From the NCBI RefSeq assembly GCF_014647875.1, contig NZ_BMQA01000003.1, forward strand, positions 186,001 to 250,000: a DNA stretch of 64,000 nt, read 5' to 3'. The notes beneath the pieces were generated by a model, which saw nothing but the letters and a program-made list of their open reading frames with translations, searched no databases and was not told the DNA's origin. Made by a program: the position numbers and the translations under genes. Below are positions 34,145 through 43,447 of the stretch, one piece after another (within the stretch, counting starts at the first letter, position 1; each line of letters opens with the position of its first letter). The DNA is from Streptomyces brasiliensis. GTDB taxonomy: Bacteria > Actinomycetota > Actinomycetes > Streptomycetales > Streptomycetaceae.

Positions 34145-35265
34145 AGCCCCTCCGTGATCAACAAGTCGGCCAAAGTGATGACGTCGTCGGGGGCGCCCTC
34201 GAGGTAGACCGGGTGACCCGACAGGAGCGCCCGCAGGCTCGGTTCTGCGCGCTCGTGGAAGGTCAGCCGCTTACCACCACCGCACACTTGGACGGTGTCA
34301 CCGGAGCGGACGATGGAGGGCGCGAACTCGGTGACGGCCGCGACTCCGTCCGGCCGCCCGAAGGCGGCCACGTGCGGCATGTGGCGTGCGGGCGGGGTGC
34401 CCGTCCGCAGTTCGTCCAAGTACCGCTCCGGGCTGTAGGTGGCGGCCAGGGCGCTGAGCTTGTCCATCAGCACCTGGTGTGCGGTGCCCTGGACGCCCTC
34501 CAGGTCGTGACGGAACGCTTCGTCGGCGCGGGCGGCATCAGAAAGGAAGTTGGCCCAGGTGACACCGGTCCGTTTGGTGAACCCGAACGTCACGTGCAGG
34601 GAGTGTCCACCACTCCCCGAGCCGAGGCGGGTCGCGGTGTGCCAAAAGCCTCGTGGGATGTGCATGACGTCCCCGGCCCGCATCCTGCCCTTCCACAGCA
34701 CTTCCTCTGAGGGCGTGCGGTTGCGTTCGGCGTCGCGGTACATCGGCGCCGAACGCGACGGGCCGCGCACTTCCCACGATTTCTCGCCTGAAAGCTGCAC
34801 GGCGATGACCTCGTGATCGTCCCAGTGCAGATGGAATCCGTCGGTGTCACCCACCGCGAGGTAGGCGTTGGCAGAGGTGAGTTCGCCGGACCACCAGCCC
34901 AAGGCCCGGCAGGCAACTTCCAGAGTTGAGTCGAAGAAGTCCACATGGTCCAGGACCACAGTGCCACCGTCGTTGAGGATTCGTCCGAGGGCCGCCATGT
35001 CGGCCTGACTCACTGCCTGCCGGCGCCGGTTGACGTTGGTGGACAGGAACATCGATGGGTGCACTTCATCGCCCTCGACATAGCAACGCAGCTGCGGATT
35101 GGACAGATGGCGGCGCTTGATCAGGTCCAGCAGTCTGAGAGGGGTCAACAGCCGTGCGGAAAGCTCCGGGTCCGTGAGACGTCCGCGCGCGAACGCGGTC
35201 CCCACGGAACCCGGCCCGTCCCAGCCGAGAGCCTTCTCGATGTGGCTGACGAGCCGGTGCTCCAT
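34054..35265 (-). CDS. JmjC/cupin 2-oxoglutarate oxygenase-like protein
   Basis: This 403-residue protein starts with ATG at 35265, four bases after AAGGGGAA. Residues 90-215 form a JmjC-type cupin core, with an HxD pair (His147, Asp149 in HLHWDDHEV) and a distal His209 (IPRGFWHTA), the usual iron triad. A winged-helix-like C-terminal part follows, as in ribosomal oxygenases (YcfD/MINA group). It would hydroxylate an amino-acid side chain. A 58-residue gene lies only nine bases upstream in the same operon, so a peptide substrate is possible. Confidence 0.8.
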   Translation of the reverse strand: MEHRLVSHIEKALGWDGPGSVGTAFARGRLTDPELSARLLTPLRLLDLIKRRHLSNPQLRCYVEGDEVHPSMFLSTNVNRRRQAVSQADMAALGRILNDGGTVVLDHVDFFDSTLEVACRALGWWSGELTSANAYLAVGDTDGFHLHWDDHEVIAVQLSGEKSWEVRGPSRSAPMYRDAERNRTPSEEVLWKGRMRAGDVMHIPRGFWHTATRLGSGSGGHSLHVTFGFTKRTGVTWANFLSDAARADEAFRHDLEGVQGTAHQVLMDKLSALAATYSPERYLDELRTGTPPARHMPHVAAFGRPDGVAAVTEFAPSIVRSGDTVQVCGGGKRLTFHERAEPSLRALLSGHPVYLEGAPDDVITLADLLITEGLCEPLTELSSSGYTGLVTPVTYSKQLPTSV

Positions 35266-35274
35266 GGGTTCCCC

Positions 35275-35451
35275 TTACTCCTTCGGGAGGTTCAGATCGC
35301 GGTTGTCGCCGTCATCTCCCGCGCTGTTCTGCGAGCTGGTGATGTCGGACCGCTCGGACTCGCTGCGGTCGTGCGCAGTCGCCAGCTCCTCCACAGCGAT
35401 TAGAAGCGCGGGGCTGGTCCCCGCCACCTGCGTGGATGCCCTGTCTGTCAT
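35275..35451 (-). CDS. 58-residue peptide, possible RiPP precursor
   Basis: ATG at 35451 has a GAGAGGAG site about six bases upstream. The product opens MTDRASTQVAGTSPALLIAV, has an acidic middle (EELATAHDRSESERSD), and ends GDDGDNRDLNLPKE. The hydrophobic/acidic leader-like part and short polar C-terminus, with a cupin oxygenase starting nine bases later, fit a ribosomal peptide precursor. No known precursor family is recognised. It could instead be a small unrelated protein. Confidence 0.6.
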   Translation of the reverse strand: MTDRASTQVAGTSPALLIAVEELATAHDRSESERSDITSSQNSAGDDGDNRDLNLPKE

Positions 35452-35876
35452 CGAGGTCTCCTCTCAGTTCTCCAACCCAGCTCTGGGCGAACGTCTGAGT
35501 TAACCCGCGTCCACCGCATGGCAGTAGGGCGGGAATCGGACAGTGCCGCAGGATGCTCTCGCCGCTTCTGAGGGGACGAGGCGAGGCTTACGCCTGCACG
35601 ACTGCCTGGTCTGGGAGCAGAAGAGTGTGATCCATCGACCGGGGGTGTGAGCGAGGGCGAGCGTGACAACCACGGCGCTCACCATGGCGGCGAAAGGCAG
35701 GCATCGGAGTCCCGTCAAGCGGGGCAACATAGCGCGGGATCGCCGGTTACCCAAACCGGCGATCCCGCGCATGATTGATGGTCCACCGCCACTATCTGCC
35801 CGTACGTCGAGAGGCATCACCGAGACGACGACCGAATCGACGCGTGGAAACGTGATCGGCCAGACCTATTAGCGCT
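35452..35876. other. 425-base gene-free stretch
   Basis: No convincing frame is present. The stretch should hold the promoter of the minus-strand peptide/cupin/reductase operon and the 3' region of the nuclease gene. The second copy of the hairpin repeat lies at 35722-35781. Frames such as 35500-35820 exist only because they read through the hairpin. Confidence 0.55.
35722..35781. repeat. Hairpin repeat, copy 2
   Basis: Arms 35732-35748 and 35754-35770 pair perfectly over 17 bp (core CGCGGGATCGCCGGTT) around the loop ACCCA. Flanks GGGCAACATAG and ATTGATG match copy 1 at 15310. The outer half of the stem differs from copy 1 on both arms, so pairing is kept while sequence changes. Confidence 0.75.
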
Positions 35877-36764
35877 TCACGCCGCCGCGTAGCTCATGCG
35901 GAACAGCTCCTGGACGCGTTCCACATCCCGCAGGGTGCGCAGCTGCACCTCCAGGTCGCCCGTGCCGTGGTGACCGAGACCCGTCACGTCCCGGGTGAAG
36001 CCAGGGACGAGGTCGACCTGCTTCGGGTCAACCTTCAGATAGACGAGAAGCTTGGTCCTCTGGGGCGTGCACACGCAGGCGAAGTTCCGCAGGCGCTGAT
36101 ACGCCCGGTACATCTTGCGCTGGACACAGTTCACGCCGTCGCCCAGCCCCAGCAGCGACTCGTCAACCGCCTGCGCCAGCTCAACCAGAGCCATGCTCTG
36201 GCCGCCGCCCCCAGGCCCGGCTGCCTGCCGACGAACACATCGGGAGACCGGCAACCGGCTGCTGACCGAGGCCACAGTCTCAAGACCGAACAGGTCGCTG
36301 CCGAAAAGTCGGTAGCGGACCAGGTCGATGCTGCGCCGGTGCTCGCGTACCGCGTGCACGTCGTAGCGGGTGAAGTCGCCGGCGACGCAGATCAGCCTCG
36401 GACCGCTCCACAGCACCTGGGCCGCGGCCGTGACCCCGAGCCGGTCGCGAACCAGGCGCTCGAACTCCGCCCGGTGATCCATGAGCCAGCTGAGGTAGAA
36501 CAGACCCTGGTTGATAACACCCGAGTCAACTCCCCTCTTATACTCGATGATGACGGGCGATCCGTTCTCGTCGAGACCGAGCGAGTCGATGCGACCGCCG
36601 TGGACCGGTCCCGTGCTGTACTCGCTCGCCAGGAACGTCACACCCAGCAACGCCTCCATGTGCGCCTCAACGAGGCCCTGCACATCCGCCTCGACCTCAG
36701 CAAGATGCGGCCTGACCTCAGTCATGCCGCTCTTCGTCGTGTGGAACAGCTTCAGGCCCAGCAC
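35877..36764 (-). CDS. DUF5655/PD-(D/E)xK-type nuclease-like protein
   Basis: This 295-residue protein starts with GTG at 36764, directly after GAGGGGAAG. The N-terminal half carries a restriction-endonuclease-like core, GGRIDSLGLDENGSPVIIEYK, with Asp60, Glu74 and Lys76, followed by VINQGLFYLSWLMDHRAEF. The C-terminal 110 residues match DUF5655 in pattern (NFACVCTPQRTKLLVYLKVD and FTRDVTGLGHHGTGDLEV). The family is predicted to cut DNA and is common in defence islands. It is the last gene of the minus-strand defence run. Confidence 0.8.
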   Translation of the reverse strand: MLGLKLFHTTKSGMTEVRPHLAEVEADVQGLVEAHMEALLGVTFLASEYSTGPVHGGRIDSLGLDENGSPVIIEYKRGVDSGVINQGLFYLSWLMDHRAEFERLVRDRLGVTAAAQVLWSGPRLICVAGDFTRYDVHAVREHRRSIDLVRYRLFGSDLFGLETVASVSSRLPVSRCVRRQAAGPGGGGQSMALVELAQAVDESLLGLGDGVNCVQRKMYRAYQRLRNFACVCTPQRTKLLVYLKVDPKQVDLVPGFTRDVTGLGHHGTGDLEVQLRTLRDVERVQELFRMSYAAA

Positions 36765-37145
36765 CTTCCCCTCGTCGGTTCGGAGATCGAAAACGCCGAG
36801 GAGGACAGATTTGTTTCCCGTGAGGGGCTCAAGGCCATCGGGCGCCTGGGCACCCCCACGGCCCCCTGGGACCGGCCAGTACCACCACTAGTACTTGGGA
36901 CGAGCCCCTGGAGAACGGCGTTTGCGCAGATCAGCCCCATAGTCCAGTTCAAAGTGCAGGTGCCATCTGAGAGTCGTTCCGGGGACCCGTCCGGGACGCC
37001 CTCGATACGCGAAACGCGCCATCAGCCGAGGCTGTCACGCCTCGCAGCAGCCGGCCCAACCAGAGACACACCAGTCTTCCCCGTCGTGGCGGTGCCCGGC
37101 ACCGCGCAGACCACTGCGATCACTGGGCGGGTACCCGATGGGACT
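36765..37145. other. 381-base gene-free stretch
   Basis: This lies between the stop of the kinase gene and the start of the nuclease gene, both on the minus strand. It should hold the nuclease promoter. I see no protein-like frame, palindrome or repeat. Confidence 0.45.
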
Positions 37146-38804
37146 TCAAGCTGTAAAGCGGTTGAGGCGCTTTACGAACGCGTCGATGTCGGCAAGGTCG
37201 GGAGCGTTGGGGCCGCGCAAGCGTTCGGTTGCTTCACGCAGTTCCGCGACGGCGCGGCGGGCTTCGGGGAAGCGTTCGCGGGCGGCATGGAGGCGAGCGA
37301 GGTTGGCGAGGGCGTCCAAGTGGCGGTCGACGGCTTCTGTGTCGTCAGGCTCGGGGGCATGGGCGGTATAGGCGCGGAACGCTTCGATCGAGGCTGTCGA
37401 CTCACCCAGGGCCATGCGGCACTGGGCGGCGTAGTAGAGGCAGAGCAGGGATTGTTCGTCGTTGGCACCGTAGCGGGCACACCAGGCAGCGCCAACCTCG
37501 TCAAAGAGCGCGGCGGCTTCGCGGTGGGCGCCGGCCAGGAATCGGACCTGGGCCAGCGAGAACATGAGGTCGTCGTGCAGGACGCCGTCCTGGGCACGGC
37601 GGATGGCACCGGCTAGGAGGTCTGCTGCTTGGACGAACTTGCCGTCCTGGGCCAGCTGTGCGGCGAGATCTGCAGCTTCGTTGGCCTCTGCGTCGGTGAG
37701 GAGGGCGGGGACGGCCTCAGCGACAGCGTTCGGTTCGGCCTTCACGATCTGCATCGGTGAGCAGCCCGTCGGGGCTGGGCGCTTGGACGGCCCGCTGAAA
37801 GGGCGGTGGAAGGGCTGGCGGGGGTCGTACTCGGCCCGCACGGTGCCGGAGCCGTTCTGCATGTAGACCCAGGGCAGCAGCGCGTCGTAAACCTGGGAAG
37901 CGGCCAGGCGACGTTCGGGTTCCTTATTCAGCATGCCCAGGAGGAGATCCTCCAGCTCCTGGGGGAGATCGCGGCGCCGCGTGCGGATCGGCGGTGGATC
38001 GCTACGCACGTGGTGCCAGGCGTGGGAGCCGTTGGCATCCGCAATGAATGGCGGGCGGCCGGTGAGAAGTTCGTACAGCACGCAGGCCAAGGCGTAGATG
38101 TCGGAGGCCGGGCCAACTTCGTTGGCAAGGCTCTGCTCTGGGGACATGTAGGGCGGGGTGCCTACCGTCATGCCCTCCTGGGTCAGGCGGGGGTGGTTGC
38201 CGGAGCCGCGCAGGGCGGCAACGCCAAAGTCGAGAACCTTGACGATGCCGTCGGGGGTGATCAGGAGGTTGGCGGGTTTGATGTCGCGGTGCACGACGTC
38301 GTTGCGGTGCACCTCGTCCAGTACGGAGGCGATCTGTACGCCTGCTGCTGCGGCCCAGGAGATGGCCAGCGGTGAGACGTCGTAATCCGTGTCGTCTATG
38401 AGGGCCTGCACCTCGCGTCCACGCAGCAGCTGCATGACCACGTACAGCTGATGTGTGGTCTCGTCGATGCCAGTGTCGTAGATGGCCGGGATGCCGAGGT
38501 GTTCCAGGGCGGCAGTGGTGCGGACTTCACGCAGGAAGCGGTCGCGGCGGTTGGCCAGCATCTCGGCGGCACCGAGGCCGGGGATGCCGGGCAGACCGCG
38601 GGTGTCAGTGAGCATCATCTTGACCGCGACACGGCGGTCGAGGCGCTCATCGTAGGCATGCCAGACCTCGCCCATGCCGCCGGCACCGATAGGTCGGTCG
38701 AGCCGGTAGCGTCCCGCGATCACGCGGGACGACGGCCCTCCGGCGCCCTCGGTCAGCGCATCATGGAGCCCATCGTGCGGCACTGCAGCGATCCCTTCGG
38801 CCAC
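37146..38804 (-). CDS. Ser/Thr protein kinase with C-terminal helical-repeat region
   Basis: This 552-residue protein has Hanks-type kinase motifs: glycine loop IGAGGMGEVW at 39-48, Lys62 in VAVK, HRDIKPANLL with Asp174, DFG at 192-194, and MSPEQ in the activation segment. Residues about 380-550 are helical and TPR-like (LAQVRFLAGAHREAAALFDE). There is no membrane helix, so it is cytoplasmic, unlike PknB-type receptors. It follows hsdR by 51 bases in the same direction. That suggests co-expression with restriction, perhaps as a sensor or effector of the island. Confidence 0.85.
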   Translation of the reverse strand: MAEGIAAVPHDGLHDALTEGAGGPSSRVIAGRYRLDRPIGAGGMGEVWHAYDERLDRRVAVKMMLTDTRGLPGIPGLGAAEMLANRRDRFLREVRTTAALEHLGIPAIYDTGIDETTHQLYVVMQLLRGREVQALIDDTDYDVSPLAISWAAAAGVQIASVLDEVHRNDVVHRDIKPANLLITPDGIVKVLDFGVAALRGSGNHPRLTQEGMTVGTPPYMSPEQSLANEVGPASDIYALACVLYELLTGRPPFIADANGSHAWHHVRSDPPPIRTRRRDLPQELEDLLLGMLNKEPERRLAASQVYDALLPWVYMQNGSGTVRAEYDPRQPFHRPFSGPSKRPAPTGCSPMQIVKAEPNAVAEAVPALLTDAEANEAADLAAQLAQDGKFVQAADLLAGAIRRAQDGVLHDDLMFSLAQVRFLAGAHREAAALFDEVGAAWCARYGANDEQSLLCLYYAAQCRMALGESTASIEAFRAYTAHAPEPDDTEAVDRHLDALANLARLHAARERFPEARRAVAELREATERLRGPNAPDLADIDAFVKRLNRFTA

Positions 38805-38855
38805 GGTGCCTGCCCAGCACCGGAGTTCGACATGAGGCGGGACTTTCGTTGCAGG

Positions 38856-41800
38856 TTACGCATCGGCCGGCAGGGTGGTTCCCGCTTCGCCAGATTTGAT
38901 CGCTGCGGCCCGCTCGGCGGTGGCTCGTCGCTCCGCTTCCCGACGAGCAGGCCGGCGAATGAGCCCGTACGCCTGCTGGGTAGCGACCTGTTTGAAGATC
39001 TTATTGATGAGAGGGTCGTCGTAGTACCGCACGAGCAGGGCGTCGTTGGACTTCGCCTGGTCAATCACGATGCGGTCCATGTCCTTGTCGACCTCGCGTC
39101 GGAAGGTCTCCTCGTCGTTGTGCAGGCCGATTCGCTTCAGGTCCGGATCCTCCGAGACGGCGACGACAAGCTGGCCGAGAAGGATCTGGTCGGTGGTGGA
39201 CAGACCGATGCCGTACTCGTCGTTGACCGACTCGATGACCTGGGCGAGGGACTTCTCCTCGACCTCCGGGCCTGCGCCAGCGGGCTGCGGGACAAGACCG
39301 GGCAACAGTTGGAGACCCTCCGCCTTCAGGTTGAGCTCGGCCGTTCCGGTCTTGCGGACATTCATGTGGCTAGGAGTGACCTCGCCTATGTCCGCGCTTG
39401 CTGAGCCGACCGGGAGCCGGAGGCGGCGTACCAGGAACCTCCCGTATTGGTAGAGACGCTCCAAGTCCTCATTCTCGAAGCCGATGACGTGGGAGAGCCA
39501 GCCGTACGCTTTGACGTAGGAGTCCAAGGCGCGTCGGAACTCCTGTGCTGCGTCCGACTCGTCCTCGGCCAGGGCGTTAAACCGGTCAACGGCGGGCTGG
39601 GTATAGGCGTACAGCTTCGAGTGTGCCTTGGAGACCGCAGCGTCGGTGGCGGTGCCGTTCTTGAAGGCGGCGAAGTAGGCGGTGACGAAGGCGTCCATCT
39701 CCGCCTCGATCAGAAGCCGATAGGCCATCACCTCGTCGTGCCGGGTGAACAGAAAGTCTGGGTCAGTCGGCTCGGAGATCGACGCCTCGTAGTACTGCTG
39801 AAACGCCTCCTCGATCACCTCCGGTTTGTTCGCGAAGTCCATCACGAACAAGTCCTCGGCAGACTTCAAGGGGTGCGTGCGATTCAGCCGAGACAGTGTC
39901 TGCACGGCGGCGAGGCCGGCGAGTAGCTTGTCGACGTACATCGTCGTCAGCAGGGGCTGATCGAAGCCGGTCTGGTACTTGTCAGCGACAACCAGGATGC
40001 GGTACTCGGGCCTGGGGACGGACGGCGGCTTGGGATCGTCCAGACGGCTGTAGGCGAAGGCTTCGGGCAGCTTGCTCTCTGGGAAGCCGTTCAACTTGGC
40101 CTCGGTGTACTCGATCTCGTCCAGAGTGAGGGTCCCGGAGAACGCCACCAGAGTGCCGCAGTCGGTGTAGCCGCAGCGCTCCACGTAGCCGCGGATCGCC
40201 TGGTAGAGGCGCACGGCGTGCTCGCGGCTCGGAGTGACGACCATGGCGCGCGCTCGGCCGCCGAGCCGATTCATGGTGTGGGTACGGAAGTGATCCACGA
40301 TGATCTTCGCCCTGGACTCCAGGGAGGCCGCCGACATCAGCGCGGCCCGCACCAGCTTCGCTTTCGCCTTGCGCGGATCAACCTGCCGCTCAGCCTCGTC
40401 CGCGGCGGCCTGCTGCAGCTTGAAGTACGTGCCGTAAGTGACGTAAGTACCGAGCACGTCGAGGATGAAGCCCTCCTCGATGGCCTGCCGCATCGAGTAG
40501 ATGTGGAACGGCTCCATCTGGCCCGTGACGGGTGACTCGGTCCCGAACAGCTTGAGGGTCTTGTCCTTCGGGGTTGCGGTGAACGCGAAGAAGGACAGGT
40601 TGGGCTGCTTTCCGCGAGCCAGCGCGGCCGCAGTCAGCGGATCGCCGTCATCATCGACCGAGCCATCGCCCAGCTTGCCCAGCATCCGCTTCAGCGCGTC
40701 AGTGCCCTTACCTCCCTGCGATGAGTGCGCCTCGTCGATGATGACCGCGTAGCGGCGCTCGCTACCAAGCCCGGACGCTTTATCCAGGATGAACGGGAAC
40801 TTCTGAAGCGTCGTGATGACGATGCGGGCAGTCGCCCCGGTAAGTGCGTCAGCAAGCTGCTGGGAATCATCGTCGACGCGCAGCACTACGCCCGGAGTGT
40901 GGTCGAACTGGTAGATCGTGTCCTGAAGTTGCTTATCCAGCACCCGCCGGTCGGTGATGACGATGACCTTGTCGAAGACCGGCTGATTGGGCCCGAGACC
41001 CTTTGCCTGGGCGGCGGTCGGGTCCAGGAACGCGGGGTCTTCGGGAGTGTGCAGGGAGGCCAGACGATGGGCGAGCCAGGCGATCGTGTTCGACTTGCCC
41101 GATCCTGCCGAGTGCTGGATCAAATAGTTTTCGCCCGCACCGTGAGTGGCCGCGTGGTTCGTCAGCTTCCGCACTGCGTGCCACTGGTGGAACCGCGGGA
41201 AGATCAACGGCTGCTTGTGTGCGGAGCCGGGACGGTAGCGGGGGGCTTTGCCGGCCTTGGCCGCCTCGTCCTCCACATGCAGATACCGGTGCAGCAGATC
41301 GAGCCAGTTGTCGCGCTGCATCACCTGCTCGAACAGGTAGGAGACCGCGTACTCCGCCCTGGGAGCAGCCGGCGGGTTTCCTGCGCCTCCGATGCTGCCC
41401 GGACCGCCGGTGCCCATGTTGAACGGAAGGAACCGCGTCCTCGCCCCGGCCAGGCGCGTGGTCAGGAACACCAGGTCGGGATCAACCGCAAAGTGCACCA
41501 AGCTGCGACGGGCGAAGAACAGCTCGTTCGGGTCGCGGTCGGCGCGGTACTGCCGCTTCGCATCCTCGACCGACTGCCCAGTGAGGGGATTCTTCAGCTC
41601 GGCCGACGCGACGGGGAGTCCGTTCACGAAGAACGCGAGGTCCACGGACTTGGTTGGCTCCGCAGCGGAGTAACGGAACTGCCGCACCACTGTAAGCCGG
41701 TTCGCGTTGTACTCATCCAGCGCTCCCGCGGCCAAGGTGTGGGCGGGCCGGAAGTACGCCAGCCGCAGCTTGATGTTGCGCTGGACCGCCCCGTGACGCA

Positions 41801-42086
41801 ACACATCCAGCAGTCCGCGCTCATCTATCTGCTTGGCCACATGCGCGGCGAACCGCTTGATCGCGTGCTCCTCCGTCTCCCCGTACGTCTCCATCAATCG
41901 CTCCCACGCCTCAAGTTGAGATTCACGCAGGAACGCTGACAACTCCGCAGTATCGATGCCGAGCTCGTGGCTGTATGCCGTCGCCTGACCCCGCTCCCAC
42001 TCGCTGCGGAGCAGGGCCGCCTCGACAGCGTCCTCGAAAGCGCCCTCAGTGTGGGCCTCGTGCGCGCGGGGCGTGGCGGTGGACAT
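38856..42086 (-). CDS. hsdR: Type I restriction enzyme R subunit
   Basis: This 1076-residue motor and nuclease subunit has a nuclease centre VDLAFFVNGLPVASAELKN with Asp149, Glu163 and Lys165. The helicase Walker A is SAGSGKS at about 326-332 and the DEAH box is at 451-454, followed by FFAFTATPKDKT. HsdR translocates DNA in an ATP-dependent manner and cuts away from the site when the HsdMS site is unmethylated. Start is ATG at 42086, 35 bases after hsdS. Length and motifs suggest an intact enzyme. Confidence 0.95.
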   Translation of the reverse strand: MSTATPRAHEAHTEGAFEDAVEAALLRSEWERGQATAYSHELGIDTAELSAFLRESQLEAWERLMETYGETEEHAIKRFAAHVAKQIDERGLLDVLRHGAVQRNIKLRLAYFRPAHTLAAGALDEYNANRLTVVRQFRYSAAEPTKSVDLAFFVNGLPVASAELKNPLTGQSVEDAKRQYRADRDPNELFFARRSLVHFAVDPDLVFLTTRLAGARTRFLPFNMGTGGPGSIGGAGNPPAAPRAEYAVSYLFEQVMQRDNWLDLLHRYLHVEDEAAKAGKAPRYRPGSAHKQPLIFPRFHQWHAVRKLTNHAATHGAGENYLIQHSAGSGKSNTIAWLAHRLASLHTPEDPAFLDPTAAQAKGLGPNQPVFDKVIVITDRRVLDKQLQDTIYQFDHTPGVVLRVDDDSQQLADALTGATARIVITTLQKFPFILDKASGLGSERRYAVIIDEAHSSQGGKGTDALKRMLGKLGDGSVDDDGDPLTAAALARGKQPNLSFFAFTATPKDKTLKLFGTESPVTGQMEPFHIYSMRQAIEEGFILDVLGTYVTYGTYFKLQQAAADEAERQVDPRKAKAKLVRAALMSAASLESRAKIIVDHFRTHTMNRLGGRARAMVVTPSREHAVRLYQAIRGYVERCGYTDCGTLVAFSGTLTLDEIEYTEAKLNGFPESKLPEAFAYSRLDDPKPPSVPRPEYRILVVADKYQTGFDQPLLTTMYVDKLLAGLAAVQTLSRLNRTHPLKSAEDLFVMDFANKPEVIEEAFQQYYEASISEPTDPDFLFTRHDEVMAYRLLIEAEMDAFVTAYFAAFKNGTATDAAVSKAHSKLYAYTQPAVDRFNALAEDESDAAQEFRRALDSYVKAYGWLSHVIGFENEDLERLYQYGRFLVRRLRLPVGSASADIGEVTPSHMNVRKTGTAELNLKAEGLQLLPGLVPQPAGAGPEVEEKSLAQVIESVNDEYGIGLSTTDQILLGQLVVAVSEDPDLKRIGLHNDEETFRREVDKDMDRIVIDQAKSNDALLVRYYDDPLINKIFKQVATQQAYGLIRRPARREAERRATAERAAAIKSGEAGTTLPADA

Positions 42087-42121
42087 ATGAAGCTCCGTAC
42101 GTAGGTGACAGGCGGACGGTG

Positions 42122-43447
42122 TTACACGGGGGCGTTGTGACGAGCTGCGGTCACGTCAAGTCGACCGGTCACAGCAGCGGTGACGAGGGCCTGGCGGTGC
42201 TCGGCAAGCAAACTCAGCTGGCGGGTCAGAGCCTCCTCCGCAGTAGTCGTTGTTGAGCGTGCACCCTCGCACCGGTTAACCACTGCTTGTTGTTCAGCAA
42301 GACCGATTTTTGGCACGGGAAAGTTCATTACTTTTGTGCTGCTGGTAGTGGCGATTCCGACCTGCGAAGAAGTGAAGCGAAAGTAGCGACGTCCGTGATT
42401 AGAAGCGAGCAAAGCCGATAGATACGCCGGGATCAACTTTCGCTGATCGACACGAATGGCGAAGATGTGATTCTGATGCACCATTCTTCGAATCTCACCA
42501 TTCCAGACAGCGCCCCTGCCTAGATTGTCTGGATTCCCATTAGCTTCTGTCATCACAACGTCGCCAGCTCGAAGCGTTGCTCGCCGAGCCAGATCTGCGG
42601 GAATGGTGATCGTCTTAACCTCTGCCAGATCTACTTTCTCGCCCTGCACATTCGCGACACGAAGGTATGGATATTCGCCATCATTGGGGGTCGCCTTCCG
42701 GGCGCCATGCACCGTGACCCCCGATTGAACTCGGGCCAAGTAGCCGAGCCTGATAGTAGAGATTGACGCCGGAAGCCACGGCCACAACGCGCTACGGTCT
42801 CCGGGGGAAGAGATGCCAGGAGTAGTTGCCTCAGAAATCTCGGCCTTGTACCACTCGTCTAGCTTGTTGAGCTGACTTCGACGAAGGTCCCTGAGCCTAT
42901 CAAGACGTGCGGTCTCAGCGTCCAAGAAGTCGGCGATGCGGCGCTGCTCGTCTATAGGCGGTAGCGGTACTCGCAGTTGCTCGATGTCGGGCATATAGAT
43001 AGTTTTGTGCGTCGATCCAGCTGCGATACGCTTCAAGTCCGGCGACATGGCTCGAAGTGCGTGAAGCAGGAACCGCGGTTCCAAATCGGGGCCGCATGTC
43101 CAAGTGACAAAGTCCTGGGTGGTCGCCATGTCGGTTCCCATAATCGCGGAAAATCCGACCGATGCTGTACGGGAGAGGATCACCGTACCCGCGCAATGCC
43201 TCACTGCGGCAGAGTTGGCCAAACCGAGATAGCTAATCTTCTCCTTCGTTTCCGTGATCACGTTAACGGTCCCACTGCGAAGCTGCCAGACGTCCGCAAG
43301 CGTGATCCAAGGAATTGTGCAGTTTTCCCAATAATCTGGCACGTTACGGCTCGGCGTATGCCCGGTGCCGAGTCTTGCGACGAAACGGATAGGGACTGTC
43401 GGCCACCGAGATTCCGACAGCCATGGCGCGATTACATCAGATGTCAC
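42122..43447 (-). CDS. hsdS: Type I restriction-modification specificity subunit
   Basis: This 441-residue protein has two target-recognition halves, each followed by a conserved helix. The first conserved block is LRVPLPPIDEQRRIADFLDA with RLDRLRDLRRSQLNKLDEWY. HsdS picks the two half-sites of a bipartite target. GTG overlaps the hsdM stop. The recognition regions are visibly richer in A and T than the flanking genes, as expected where specificity domains are exchanged by recombination. The target sequence cannot be predicted by eye. Confidence 0.93.
   Translation of the reverse strand: MTSDVIAPWLSESRWPTVPIRFVARLGTGHTPSRNVPDYWENCTIPWITLADVWQLRSGTVNVITETKEKISYLGLANSAAVRHCAGTVILSRTASVGFSAIMGTDMATTQDFVTWTCGPDLEPRFLLHALRAMSPDLKRIAAGSTHKTIYMPDIEQLRVPLPPIDEQRRIADFLDAETARLDRLRDLRRSQLNKLDEWYKAEISEATTPGISSPGDRSALWPWLPASISTIRLGYLARVQSGVTVHGARKATPNDGEYPYLRVANVQGEKVDLAEVKTITIPADLARRATLRAGDVVMTEANGNPDNLGRGAVWNGEIRRMVHQNHIFAIRVDQRKLIPAYLSALLASNHGRRYFRFTSSQVGIATTSSTKVMNFPVPKIGLAEQQAVVNRCEGARSTTTTAEEALTRQLSLLAEHRQALVTAAVTGRLDVTAARHNAPV

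Noticed and set aside
35967..37616. A 549-codon plus-strand frame opposite the nuclease and the kinase C-terminus
   Set aside because: It spans two genes and the intergenic gap, with no ribosome site or domain.
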